This document shows positions 1-8,081 of a stretch of 64,000 nucleotides of DNA, in pieces (the stretch's first letter is position 1; the number at the start of each line of letters is the position of its first letter). Under the pieces are notes generated by a model, which saw nothing but the letters and a program-made list of their open reading frames with translations, did not search any database and was not told the origin of the DNA. This stretch comes from DASQBT01 sp049578545 (lineage in GTDB: Bacteria > Pseudomonadota > Gammaproteobacteria > Burkholderiales > Thiobacillaceae). The stretch spans positions 1 through 64,000 of the forward strand of contig JBAUMF010000088.1 of NCBI GenBank assembly GCA_049578545.1. Direction: 5' to 3'. Both the position numbers and the translations under genes were made by a program.

Positions 1-83
1 TTCCCATCCCGAACAGGACCGTGAAACAGGATCGCGCCGATGATAGTGCGGATTACCCGTGTGAAAGTAGGTCATCGTCAGAC
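1..83 (+). rRNA. rrf: 5S ribosomal RNA, 3' part
   Basis: The window opens inside a 5S rRNA. The stretch matches the 3' two thirds of betaproteobacterial 5S, including the CCCATCCCGAACAG loop region near the start and the GTGTGAAAGTAGGTCATCGTC end. The 5' end lies outside the window. It is the last gene of an rRNA operon, since a strong terminator follows at once. The 3' end is placed by comparison with the family and may be off by a few bases. Confidence 0.93.
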
Positions 84-97
84 TCCCCTCCCCCCAA

Positions 98-126
98 GCC
101 CCCATCAAACCAATGGGGGCTTTTTT
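98..126 (+). terminator. Rho-independent terminator of the rRNA operon
   Basis: A perfect 8-bp stem (GCCCCCAT at 98-105, ATGGGGGC at 113-120) with a 7-nt loop is followed by six T at 121-126. It lies 15 bp after the 5S end. Confidence 0.93.
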
Positions 127-304
127 GCTGGTCCAATCGGCGTTTGGCTGCCGCAACATGATCTCCTGGGGTGACCTGGGATCAACAACGCCAAGCCTTT
201 CGTCCCAGGTGGATGTCGGATAAGTTTACAGAGACAGTCCAATCCCGGTTTCCAAATAACAGCAAGATCATGTATTTAGTAGATTTATCGAATATTTCAA
301 TCAG

Positions 305-320
305 GGGCATCGAAATTGCT
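305..320 (+). promoter_or_regulatory. Sigma-54-type (-24/-12) promoter for the PEP-CTERM peptide
   Basis: The sequence GGGCATCGAAATTGCT has GG at 306-307 and GC at 318-319 with exactly 10 bp between them, and keeps the CA after GG and the TTGCT end of the sigma-54 consensus. It lies about 70 bp before the start codon of the peptide. A short hairpin (ACCGAA 332-337, TTCGGT 341-346) lies in the predicted leader. PEP-CTERM genes are often sigma-54 dependent, which supports the call; no activator site was identified. Confidence 0.55.
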
Positions 321-388
321 TAACTATTGGTACCGAACATTTCGGTTCGAAATGAACGCTCTAAATTAGTCAACCAAAGGAGTTCACC

Positions 389-544
389 ATGCGTACCCTG
401 CTCTCAATCGTGGTTCTGTCTTCCCTTGCTATGCCCGCCTTGGCTATTGTTGGTCCTGGCACTGTTCCTGAGCCGGAAACCCTGTCTTTGCTCGCCATAG
501 GCGTGATCGGAATGCTGGTCGCTCTGCGGAAAAACAAGAAATAG
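389..544 (+). CDS. Minimal PEP-CTERM sorting-signal peptide (51 aa)
   Basis: A 51-residue ORF with a strong ribosome binding site (AAAGGAG at 376-382, 6 nt before ATG). Residues 1-19 form a signal peptide ending in an AxA-type site (MPALA). Only five residues or so follow before a full PEP-CTERM tail: VPEPETLSLLAIGVIG, more hydrophobic residues and the basic end RKNKK. In this family the tail is recognised by an exosortase (EpsH/XrtA type) and the protein is sorted to the envelope or extracellular polymer. There is almost no mature domain between the two signals, so this may be a tiny structural peptide or a decoy substrate. No exosortase is in the window. Confidence 0.85.
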   Translation: MRTLLSIVVLSSLAMPALAIVGPGTVPEPETLSLLAIGVIGMLVALRKNKK

Positions 545-1465
545 GACTCTTGGGAAGCTTGACGACGAAACGTCGCCAAGCTCCTGAAATTGAAGATTAG
601 AAATACGTACTTCCGCAAATCGAAATTATCTGGTTCCAAGTTCAGGTAAATTCGGCTCTATTTCGCGCCGCACCAGACCACGACCTCGAAACCAACGGCA
701 TCTCCCCGTTGCTCGATCAACAATATCTATTCTCTAGCGTCGCCACGTGGCTGAAGAGTGTGCCAAGGCCTTGACCTTTCCGGCCAGCCTGAGGCAGACG
801 AATCGCACTTCGATTCGCGTGCCGGTTAGGCGGCAAGTGCGGACGCGGCGTATCCGGCAAAACCATCGCTTCGCCTTCTGAAACACAATGTGGCTGCGTC
901 CACACGGAAGTCGGTTCCAATGCCCGTATAGGCACGCCCGAGCTAGTCCCCGAGGCAAGGCCTTGGTGGAAGGGTCAGAGAGTTCGCCGCGATGGCTGGC
1001 ACGCGGCGCTAGCCAGCTTCACGTGCGTTTGACAAGCATTTCAGGCTTAATCATGGGCATAACGAAGTTGCCCGGGTCACAATTGCGTCGATGGTATCGA
1101 CGCATTCTTGAGCGACGCAAAGCGCCGCTTGCGATAATTCAACGGTATCCCGACCATTTCTTCGAGCTACATTTGAACGAAACCTGGTACGGTCCTAACG
1201 GTCGCCATGACGATCTGAATAAATTCCTGGCAGCGTGTCACGGAAGCAGCCACTTTAATTTCGCTTTCTAAGAGCCCTAAGTTAGAACACAAAACGCCAA
1301 GAGCCTGCGGTTTCCGGAAATGCTACAATGCGCGACCTCCTGTTCGAGGTTCAATACGCGCGCGAAAATTTGTACGAGGGCTGACGGCACATGTGAGAGC
1401 CGGCCCGGCAGCACAAGCAGCAGGAGAGGTCGGAACAATTCGGCACGCATGCTAGTATCCCGCCC
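545..1465. other. Long stretch without a confident gene
   Basis: About 920 bp separate the PEP-CTERM peptide from birA. It contains a hairpin (CGAATCG at 799-805, CGATTCG at 811-817), the palindrome GCCACGTGGC near 742, and two copies of the palindrome CAAGGCCTTG (near 768 and 957). One weak ORF at 1053-1271 is listed separately. No tRNA or known RNA family was recognised. Confidence 0.5.
1053..1271 (+). CDS. Possible small hypothetical protein (72 aa)
   Basis: An open frame that can be read from ATG at 1053 (the open frame itself reaches back to about 888). The product is basic at the N-terminus (RRWYRRILERRK) and aromatic-rich later (DHFFELHLNETWYGPNG). No clear ribosome binding site precedes it and no family was recognised. 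The codon pattern looks plausible, but the call is weak and it could be chance. Confidence 0.3.
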   Translation: MGITKLPGSQLRRWYRRILERRKAPLAIIQRYPDHFFELHLNETWYGPNGRHDDLNKFLAACHGSSHFNFAF

Positions 1466-2464
1466 ATGTCCAAGCAGTATCTTTCTGCCAATTTGATCCC
1501 GCTGCTAAAGCATATGTCCGATGGCCGGTTTTATTCCGGTGAGGATTTGGCGGCCCATTTTTCTGTTTCACGCGCAACCATTTTCAATCTCCTGCGTGAG
1601 GCTGAAAATCATGGGACACGGGTTCACGCTGTAAGAGGCAAGGGATATCGCGTGGCCAGCATTTTTTCCTGGCTCGATCATGCCTTGCTTGAATCCGAGA
1701 TTCAGCGGCTTGGGCTGGGATACCGCCTTGTAAGTGTCGCGGAAACCGAGTCAACCAATAGCCAGCTGGTTGCCGAGGCAATATCCGGCGCGCCCCATCG
1801 CACTCTCCTGTACACGGATTATCAGCACGCGGGCAGGGGACGCAGGGGAAGGGTGTGGGCTTCAACTCTAGGGGGAGGGCTGACCTTCTCGGTGCTATGG
1901 CGCTTCGATGGTGGCATAGGACAGTTGTCGGGTTTGAGCATCGCGGTGGGGTTGGCTCTGGCTCGAGCGCTGGCAACGTTCAGCCCGATACCGATTCAAC
2001 TTAAATGGCCAAATGATTTGCTCGCGGGTTACCGGAAACTCGGTGGCATACTGGTTGACGTGCAGGGGGAGCTGGCAGGTCCATCGTTTGCGGTCATCGG
2101 CATAGGGGTCAATGAGCGACTGTCGGATCGGCACCGTCAGGAGATTGATCAGGCGGTGGTGGACCTGGCGGAGATGGGCGTAACGGTGAGCCGGTCCGAC
2201 CTGATGCTGAGCATTCTCATTGAATTGTCAGAAATCATGGCAAGGTTTGAACAAGATGGGATTCGTTCGATGATTGAAGAATGGTCAGGCTATCATGCTC
2301 ATGAGGGCAGGGAAGTGGTGATACGGTTACCGGATGGCTCCACATATACAGGTATCGCCGGTGGTTTGGAGGAGAACGGCAACTTGCTGCTGACTGACGT
2401 GATTGGCGAGAAAAAAAGATTTGCGGCAGGCGAAGTCAGCCTGCGGGTTGTGGCAAAGAAATGA
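1466..2464 (+). CDS. birA: Bifunctional biotin-protein ligase / biotin operon repressor
   Basis: 332 aa. It makes biotinoyl-AMP and transfers biotin to the carrier subunit of acetyl-CoA carboxylase, and should also repress biotin genes. The N-terminal helix-turn-helix (residues about 10-60) is present, so this is the long BirA form. The ligase domain shows the biotinyl-AMP loop GRGRRG (123-128), KWPND (180-184) and KLGGIL (191-196), then the C-terminal SH3-like domain. It overlaps coaX by 4 bp (ATGA), so translation of the two is probably coupled. Confidence 0.95.
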   Translation: MSKQYLSANLIPLLKHMSDGRFYSGEDLAAHFSVSRATIFNLLREAENHGTRVHAVRGKGYRVASIFSWLDHALLESEIQRLGLGYRLVSVAETESTNSQLVAEAISGAPHRTLLYTDYQHAGRGRRGRVWASTLGGGLTFSVLWRFDGGIGQLSGLSIAVGLALARALATFSPIPIQLKWPNDLLAGYRKLGGILVDVQGELAGPSFAVIGIGVNERLSDRHRQEIDQAVVDLAEMGVTVSRSDLMLSILIELSEIMARFEQDGIRSMIEEWSGYHAHEGREVVIRLPDGSTYTGIAGGLEENGNLLLTDVIGEKKRFAAGEVSLRVVAKK

Positions 2465-3198
2465 AAAGGCGTGTGCTGGCATTGGATGTGGGAAATACCC
2501 GCATCAAATGGGCACTTGGCGGGATCTCCGGCTGGGACGAGGAGGGGGTTGCCGCTCTTGGCGAGCCAGAAGAACTGTATCTGGCCTGGGATCGCATGCC
2601 GGCACCTGAAAGGGTGATCGGTAGCAATGTTGCAGCACCCAAAATATCAGGCGATTTGACCGATTACTGGCATGGCCGTGAAGTCGCCGTTAATTGGATT
2701 CAATCCACGCTTAAGTCCTGCGGAGTTCACAATTGTTATGGTGAGCCAGAGCAGCTCGGAACAGACAGGTGGGCGGCACTGATAGCCGCGCAGTCGATGC
2801 GTTTGGGTGACTGCCTGGTCATCTCTCTCGGCACTGCCATGACCATAGATTGGTTGCGCGCAGACGGCAATTTTGCAGGGGGCATGATCATTCCAGGCAT
2901 CAGGCTGATGCGCGAGACATTGGCCAGAGGGACCTCTCAGATTGGTTATCAAGCTGGTAAGGTTGCAGGATTTTCATGCAACACGGCAGATGCGGTGGAA
3001 TCGGGCTTGACGTGTGCCTTGACCGGAGCTGTGAAAGCGGCTCGCCAGAAAGTCATTGATTCTTCTGGTGCCATCCCATCCTGTCTCATCTCTGGTGGCG
3101 ACGGCGCATGGCTCGCAGCCATGTTGGATTTTCCGGCCAAGCACGTTCCGGATTTGGTATTGAAAGGCCTTGCCCTGATGGCAAACAGAGACGAATAA
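2461..3198 (+). CDS. coaX: Type III pantothenate kinase
   Basis: 245 aa, cytoplasmic. It catalyses the first step of coenzyme A synthesis, phosphorylation of pantothenate. It has the ASKHA-fold phosphate loop DVGNTRIKWA (9-18), the catalytic Asp in GTDRWAAL (D102) and the second phosphate motif LGTAMTID (123-130). The ATG overlaps the birA stop, and the stop abuts the next ATG at 3199, so birA, coaX and the SPOR gene form one transcription unit. Confidence 0.95.
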   Translation: MKRRVLALDVGNTRIKWALGGISGWDEEGVAALGEPEELYLAWDRMPAPERVIGSNVAAPKISGDLTDYWHGREVAVNWIQSTLKSCGVHNCYGEPEQLGTDRWAALIAAQSMRLGDCLVISLGTAMTIDWLRADGNFAGGMIIPGIRLMRETLARGTSQIGYQAGKVAGFSCNTADAVESGLTCALTGAVKAARQKVIDSSGAIPSCLISGGDGAWLAAMLDFPAKHVPDLVLKGLALMANRDE

Positions 3199-3852
3199 AT
3201 GCGTGTCATTATTCTAGTCCTTGTATTGTTGAATCTGGCTGTGGTTGGCTATTTCCTGTTGCAGAGTTCTTCGGACTCTGTTGGCGAGAATAGGCAATCC
3301 CTTCGCTCGGACAAGGTTACGCTGCGCCGAAGTGAAGTGGCTGTATCTGATAGCGGTGCCAATCCATCGCCTGCAAAGGGCAAGGGAGAAACCATCTGCG
3401 TCGAGTGGAAGGGTTTGCCAGCAGCCGAGTTTGAACATGGCCGGGACGCTCTGCGCAATCTGGCGAGTGAACAACCCCTGTCGGTAATGGAGACCCCACT
3501 GCAGAAGATGTACTGGGTGGTGTTTCCTCCGCTGCCCAGCAGGGAGGCGGCGCTTACAAAGCTGGGGGAAATCAAGGCGCTTGGAATAAAGGAGGCCTTG
3601 ACGATCACGGAGGGGCCCCTGCGCAATGGCATATCATTGGGATTGTATGGCAACGAGGAGCTTGCCCGTCGCCAGATCAGAGATCTGGAATCGAAAGGAC
3701 TGACGAGTCTGAACATCGAAACCAGACCGAAGGAAGGCACAGGTTACTATTTCGTGATCAAGAGCGAGCAGCTTGAAGTGCTCAAGCAGCTCGACAGATT
3801 GCGTCAGGCTTACCCGACCACTACACTGTCTCGGGTCGATTGCCAGTTGTGA
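3199..3852 (+). CDS. SPOR domain membrane-anchored protein
   Basis: 217 aa. One N-terminal membrane segment (about residues 2-22) is followed by a linker and a C-terminal SPOR-like domain (about 130-215, including GTGYYFVIKSEQLEVL). SPOR domains bind denuded peptidoglycan at the division site, so a periplasmic role at the septum is likely. It directly follows coaX, with no gap, and faces ubiA at its 3' end, only 5 bp apart. Confidence 0.8.
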   Translation: MRVIILVLVLLNLAVVGYFLLQSSSDSVGENRQSLRSDKVTLRRSEVAVSDSGANPSPAKGKGETICVEWKGLPAAEFEHGRDALRNLASEQPLSVMETPLQKMYWVVFPPLPSREAALTKLGEIKALGIKEALTITEGPLRNGISLGLYGNEELARRQIRDLESKGLTSLNIETRPKEGTGYYFVIKSEQLEVLKQLDRLRQAYPTTTLSRVDCQL

Positions 3853-3857
3853 GAGCG

Positions 3858-4727
3858 TTAGGTTTTGCTAAAGGCGTAGTCGAGTGCCAGCCCAATAAAT
3901 ATGCTGGCCCCAAACCAGTTATTGTGCAGAAAGGCCTTGAAGCAGGCCATTCGATCCCGTTCTCGAATAAGGTAAAGATGATAGCCGGCGACGAATGCGG
4001 CTACTGCAAGGCCAGACTGAAACAGCAGACCTCTGCCATTATACGTCCCTAACCACCCTAGCAACCCGAGTGCTGACGCGTAAGACAGGGCTACTGCAAC
4101 AAGGTCGTATCGACCAAACGTGATGGCTGAAGTCTTTATGCCGATCTTCAGGTCGTCGTCACGGTCCACCATGGCATATTCGGTATCGTAAGCAATAGAC
4201 CAGAACATGTTTGCCACCATTAGGATCCACGCTTCATTGGGAACGGAGCCCTGAATGGCCGCATAGGCCATCGGTATGCCGAAGCCGAACGAAATGCCGA
4301 GGTAGGCTTGAGGGATGGCGAAGAATCGCTTGGTGAATGGGTAGCTCGCGGCCAGCAACAGGGCCGGAACTGAAAGCGCCAGCACCAGTTTGTTTAGCGG
4401 CAGGATCAGGAGAAACGCAGCAATGGCGAGGACTCCAGCGACTCCAAGGGTTTCTCCCGAGCTGATTTGTCCCGATGCCAGCGGCCTGTTCCGTGTGCGC
4501 TCAACGTGAGCATCAAAATCACGATCTGCGAAATCATTGATGGCGCAACCGGATGAACGCATCAGAAAAACGCCGAGCACGAAAATCAGCAGAATAGACA
4601 GCGATGGTATGCCGTTTGCAGCAAACCACAGGCCCCACAGAGTTGGCCATAACAGCAGCAGAGCACCAATTGGCTTGTTGAGCCTTACCAGCCGGGCATA
4701 GATCAGCAGGCGCTCCGCCACGGTCAT
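3858..4727 (-). CDS. ubiA: 4-hydroxybenzoate octaprenyltransferase
   Basis: 289 aa integral membrane enzyme that attaches the polyprenyl tail to 4-hydroxybenzoate in ubiquinone synthesis. Both Asp-rich motifs are present: NDFADRDFD (64-72) and YDTEYAMVDRDDD (180-192), set in multiple hydrophobic helices. The ATG at 4727 (MTVAERLLIYARLVRLNKPIG) gives the usual family start. The frame stays open upstream to 4982, but that extension is not hydrophobic and does not look like UbiA. It follows ubiC in the same direction after a 277-bp spacer. Confidence 0.95.
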   Translation of the reverse strand: MTVAERLLIYARLVRLNKPIGALLLLWPTLWGLWFAANGIPSLSILLIFVLGVFLMRSSGCAINDFADRDFDAHVERTRNRPLASGQISSGETLGVAGVLAIAAFLLILPLNKLVLALSVPALLLAASYPFTKRFFAIPQAYLGISFGFGIPMAYAAIQGSVPNEAWILMVANMFWSIAYDTEYAMVDRDDDLKIGIKTSAITFGRYDLVAVALSYASALGLLGWLGTYNGRGLLFQSGLAVAAFVAGYHLYLIRERDRMACFKAFLHNNWFGASIFIGLALDYAFSKT

Positions 4728-5004
4728 AAGAAGCCTTTGATCAAGTCCTGCGTGATCCCTGTCCACCGAAAAGGCACGAAGCCAGCCCACGCGGGCACCA
4801 ATTTGGAGCGAATTACGAATGAAACAACCCGCACGTACTTCCGCTTCATAGCGCTTCTCAGTATCGTAGGGGGTCTGCATTCCCTTCCCGGATCGAATCC
4901 CCAACGAGGTCCCTGTCCAGCACTGCGTGGTGTCGTTATGACCGCTGTAGCGTGCCAGACTTCCGGGGATGCTAATAGACAAATCTGGCTCATAAAGGAC
5001 CTGG

Positions 5005-5550
5005 TCAGTGGTTTCTCACATCTAGTATGGCAGGCAGAAAGACCTCGGTTACCATCAAGGCGCGGCCTTTCAAGGCAAAGATTGACCGTCGCGCAAGCAG
5101 CCGCGCCCCGCGCTCAAGCGGCACTGCCAGCAAGGTCTGGCGATGCAATTTGTGGTGGCGATGGATCGTTTTATAGGCCAACGGATGACGCTGGACTTGG
5201 TGGTTGGTAAAGAGCGCCTCACCAAGCGGGCGTGTGCCTAATCGCGTTACCGAATTCCATGGACCATTCAGGTTCTCTAGCGGAATTACGCTGTGAGCAA
5301 ACACCACGGGCTCGCCGTCACAGTGCAGCACCACTTCCCTTACATAGGCGTACTGGCCCGACCGCAGACCCAGCTCGCGCTCCTCGTCATGGTTTGCCCG
5401 CCGAATTTTCGTGTTCACCTTCTCTACCGAAAAACGACGGCAGCGGCATTTCAACCTTTGGGTGAGCGACCCGCAATGCACAAGCCAGTCCTCTAGAGCT
5501 GACGGAATCAGAAACGGATGGTTTAGCCATCCTGAGGTCATTTTAGTCAA
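5005..5550 (-). CDS. ubiC: Chorismate lyase
   Basis: 181 aa, cytoplasmic. It converts chorismate to 4-hydroxybenzoate and pyruvate, supplying the substrate of UbiA encoded next to it. Expected features are the Arg in YVREVVL (R71), the GEPVVFAHSVIP segment (79-90), LGEALF (109-114) and the catalytic-site Glu in LMVTEVFLP (E169). Two start codons are possible (residues 1 and 4). It lies after recG in the same run. Confidence 0.9.
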   Translation of the reverse strand: MTKMTSGWLNHPFLIPSALEDWLVHCGSLTQRLKCRCRRFSVEKVNTKIRRANHDEERELGLRSGQYAYVREVVLHCDGEPVVFAHSVIPLENLNGPWNSVTRLGTRPLGEALFTNHQVQRHPLAYKTIHRHHKLHRQTLLAVPLERGARLLARRSIFALKGRALMVTEVFLPAILDVRNH

Positions 5551-5597
5551 AACCGGTTATTCGCCATGAAAGCGGCATTATGCCAAACAAGCGAATT

Positions 5598-7652
5598 CTA
5601 GCTGCGCTCGAACTGCTGGCGGGGGCCAAACCAGCGGGCCAGATGAGCCTTGGCCAGATCGGGAGACTTCTTCAGCAGGGTGTCTGCGAGCCGCGCCGCG
5701 GTCTCAAGCAAATCGGCATCCCGCTCGAGATCAGCAAACCTAAGCATTGGAACGCCGCTTTGCTTGGCACCGAGCAGTTCCCCCGGACCACGCAGCAACA
5801 AATCATGCCGCGCTATTTCAAATCCATCGCTCGACTCATAGATGATCTTCAGGCGCGCCCGCGCCAGTTGACCGAGGGGCTCCTGGTAAAGCAGCACACA
5901 GACGGATTCCCGGCTGCCGCGGCCTACCCGCCCACGCAACTGGTGCAACTGCGCCAGCCCCATGCGCTCGGCATGCTCGATCACCATCAGGCTGGCATTG
6001 GGCACGTCAACGCCCACCTCGATGACTGTTGTGGCTACCAGCAATTGGATGTGCCCTTTCTTGAAGGCCGTCATGACCGCATTCTTTTCTTCAGTTTTCA
6101 TACGACCGTGCACCAGACCGATGGAGAGTTCGGGCAATTGGCTCGTCAGGGTGGCATGTGTTTCAAGTGCAGTTTGCAATTGAAGCTTGTCCGACTCTTC
6201 GATCAGGGGACATACCCAGTATGTCTGGCCGCCTTCCTGACAAATCCGGCGCACCCGCGCGAGCACATCATTGCGTCTTGCACTCGATACCAGCTTGGTG
6301 ACCACGGGCGTGCGACCCGGCGGCAACTGGTCGATCACCGATACATCCAGATCAGCGTAGTAACTCATCGCCAAAGTGCGTGGAATGGGTGTCGCGGACA
6401 TCATGAGCAGGTGAGGGGCAAGGCGAAGGGGATCCGTCATGTGTCCCTTGTCCTGCAAGGCGAGGCGCTGGGCTACGCCAAAGCGGTGCTGCTCATCCAC
6501 CACCGCCAGCCCAAGCCGATGGAAGTGCACCTCCTTTTGGAACAATGCATGGGTACCAATGGCGATGTTGACTTCTCCACTGACAATTCCATGTAGTGCA
6601 GCCAGCTTCTCCTTCCGGGTAAGCGAGGATGACAACCAGGCAACGGGAATACCAAGTGGCGATAGCCACTCAGAGAATTTGAGATAGTGCTGCTCGGCGA
6701 GAATTTCGGTAGGCGCCATGAGGGCTGCCTGCCAGCCATTCTCCACCGTTTGCAGACAGGCCAGCGCAGCGACTACGGTCTTGCCGCTGCCTACGTCACC
6801 CTGCAGCAGCCGTCGCATCGGGTGGGCGCGGGCGAGATCGTGCTGGATACCTTTCCAGGCTTGCTCCTGTGCAGCAGTGAGGTTGAATGGCAACAAGGAC
6901 AACAGCCTTTCCACCAAGTTGAATCCCGGCTTCAATTCAGGCGCTACCAGCTTTTCCTGATGCTTCCGGGACAATCTTAGCGAGAGTTGCTGGGCAAGCA
7001 ACTCATCAAAGACCAGACGTCGAAAGGCTGGAAGCGAACCGTTGTCGAGCAACGAGTCGGAAAGACCGGGCGCGGGATGATGCAGCGTGCGGACTGCATC
7101 GTCAAACACTGGCAAGGAGAGTGGCGCTAGCAGATTTTGCGGAAGGGTGTCGGCGATCGGCTGAATTCCCAATGCTTTTTCAATCAGCTTGCGCAAGGTG
7201 GCTTGAGAAAGTCCAGCCGTTGTTGGGTAAACCGGGGTAAGGTTTTTCGGCAGCGGGGTGTCGCCTGTCGCACGTCGATAGCGAGGATGGACCATTTCCA
7301 GGCCAAACATGCCGCCGCGCACATCGCCACTGAAGCGAAACGAGGTTCCGGGCTGAAAATCCTTGACGTGGCTCGGATAGAAATTGAGGAAACGGACGGC
7401 AAGCCGGCCGCTATCGTCGGACACAATCAGGAAGAGCGTACGACGCGGCTTGTAGGCAATCTCGGCATGTTCGACGGTTGCCTGAATCTGCGCATTCGAT
7501 TCTGGCCTGAGTTCCCCGATCGGAACTATACGTGTTTCATCCTCCCAGCGGAGTGGCAAATGAAGAACCAGATCGCCATCACTGGTGATGCCGAGTTTTT
7601 CCAGCTTGGTCTGTATGCTCTCACTGACTGCGAAAGAAAACGCCTTCGACAA
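5598..7652 (-). CDS. recG: ATP-dependent DNA helicase RecG
   Basis: 684 aa, family-typical length. It remodels stalled forks and Holliday junctions. The N-terminal wedge (OB) domain covers about residues 45-130. Walker A GDVGSGKT is at 285-292 and the DEQH box at 386-389 (VVDEQHRFG), followed by the helicase C domain with the QLRGRVGRGS motif. The start is TTG at 7652, 5 bp after the ridA stop; no ATG close by would keep the N-terminus, so the TTG start is accepted. Confidence 0.95.
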   Translation of the reverse strand: MSKAFSFAVSESIQTKLEKLGITSDGDLVLHLPLRWEDETRIVPIGELRPESNAQIQATVEHAEIAYKPRRTLFLIVSDDSGRLAVRFLNFYPSHVKDFQPGTSFRFSGDVRGGMFGLEMVHPRYRRATGDTPLPKNLTPVYPTTAGLSQATLRKLIEKALGIQPIADTLPQNLLAPLSLPVFDDAVRTLHHPAPGLSDSLLDNGSLPAFRRLVFDELLAQQLSLRLSRKHQEKLVAPELKPGFNLVERLLSLLPFNLTAAQEQAWKGIQHDLARAHPMRRLLQGDVGSGKTVVAALACLQTVENGWQAALMAPTEILAEQHYLKFSEWLSPLGIPVAWLSSSLTRKEKLAALHGIVSGEVNIAIGTHALFQKEVHFHRLGLAVVDEQHRFGVAQRLALQDKGHMTDPLRLAPHLLMMSATPIPRTLAMSYYADLDVSVIDQLPPGRTPVVTKLVSSARRNDVLARVRRICQEGGQTYWVCPLIEESDKLQLQTALETHATLTSQLPELSIGLVHGRMKTEEKNAVMTAFKKGHIQLLVATTVIEVGVDVPNASLMVIEHAERMGLAQLHQLRGRVGRGSRESVCVLLYQEPLGQLARARLKIIYESSDGFEIARHDLLLRGPGELLGAKQSGVPMLRFADLERDADLLETAARLADTLLKKSPDLAKAHLARWFGPRQQFERS

Positions 7653-7657
7653 ATCGG

Positions 7658-8038
7658 TCAGGCCAGCACCATGATGGCGTCTGCTTCCACCAAAGCCGCT
7701 CGCGGCAGGTGGGCAACACCCACGGCAGCGCGCGCAGGATAAGGCTGGCTGAAATACTGGGCCATAATCTCGTTTACTTTGGCGAAGTGGACAAGGTCGG
7801 TCAGAAATATGTTGAGTTTGACCACATCAGAGAGACCTCCACCCGCGGCTTGCGCCACAGCCTGCAAGTTGCTGAACACCCGATGTATCTGGGCCTCAAT
7901 CCCTTCCTCCAGCTCCATGCGGGCAGGATCCAGGCCGATCTGGCCGGAAAGGTAAACCGTATCATTGACCTTGACGGCCTGGGAGTAGGTACCAATTGCT
8001 GCGGGAGCTTTTTCGCTGGTGATGATGTTCTTTGTCAT
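7658..8038 (-). CDS. ridA: RidA-family reactive enamine/imine deaminase
   Basis: 126 aa small trimeric Rid (YjgF/YER057c/UK114) protein. It hydrolyses 2-aminoacrylate and related enamines made by PLP enzymes. The catalytic Arg (R103, in YPARAAVGVAHLPR) and the conserved Glu (E118, in ALVEADAI) are present. It sits between spoT and recG, an order seen in many betaproteobacteria. Confidence 0.9.
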   Translation of the reverse strand: MTKNIITSEKAPAAIGTYSQAVKVNDTVYLSGQIGLDPARMELEEGIEAQIHRVFSNLQAVAQAAGGGLSDVVKLNIFLTDLVHFAKVNEIMAQYFSQPYPARAAVGVAHLPRAALVEADAIMVLA

Positions 8039-8081
8039 GAGTGTGAAAAAAATGTGTCCGTGATTGTATCGCTACGTCCGT

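Noticed and set aside
4728..4982. Upstream extension of ubiA by 85 residues
   Set aside because: The added sequence is polar and unlike UbiA N-termini; the ATG at 4727 gives the normal start.
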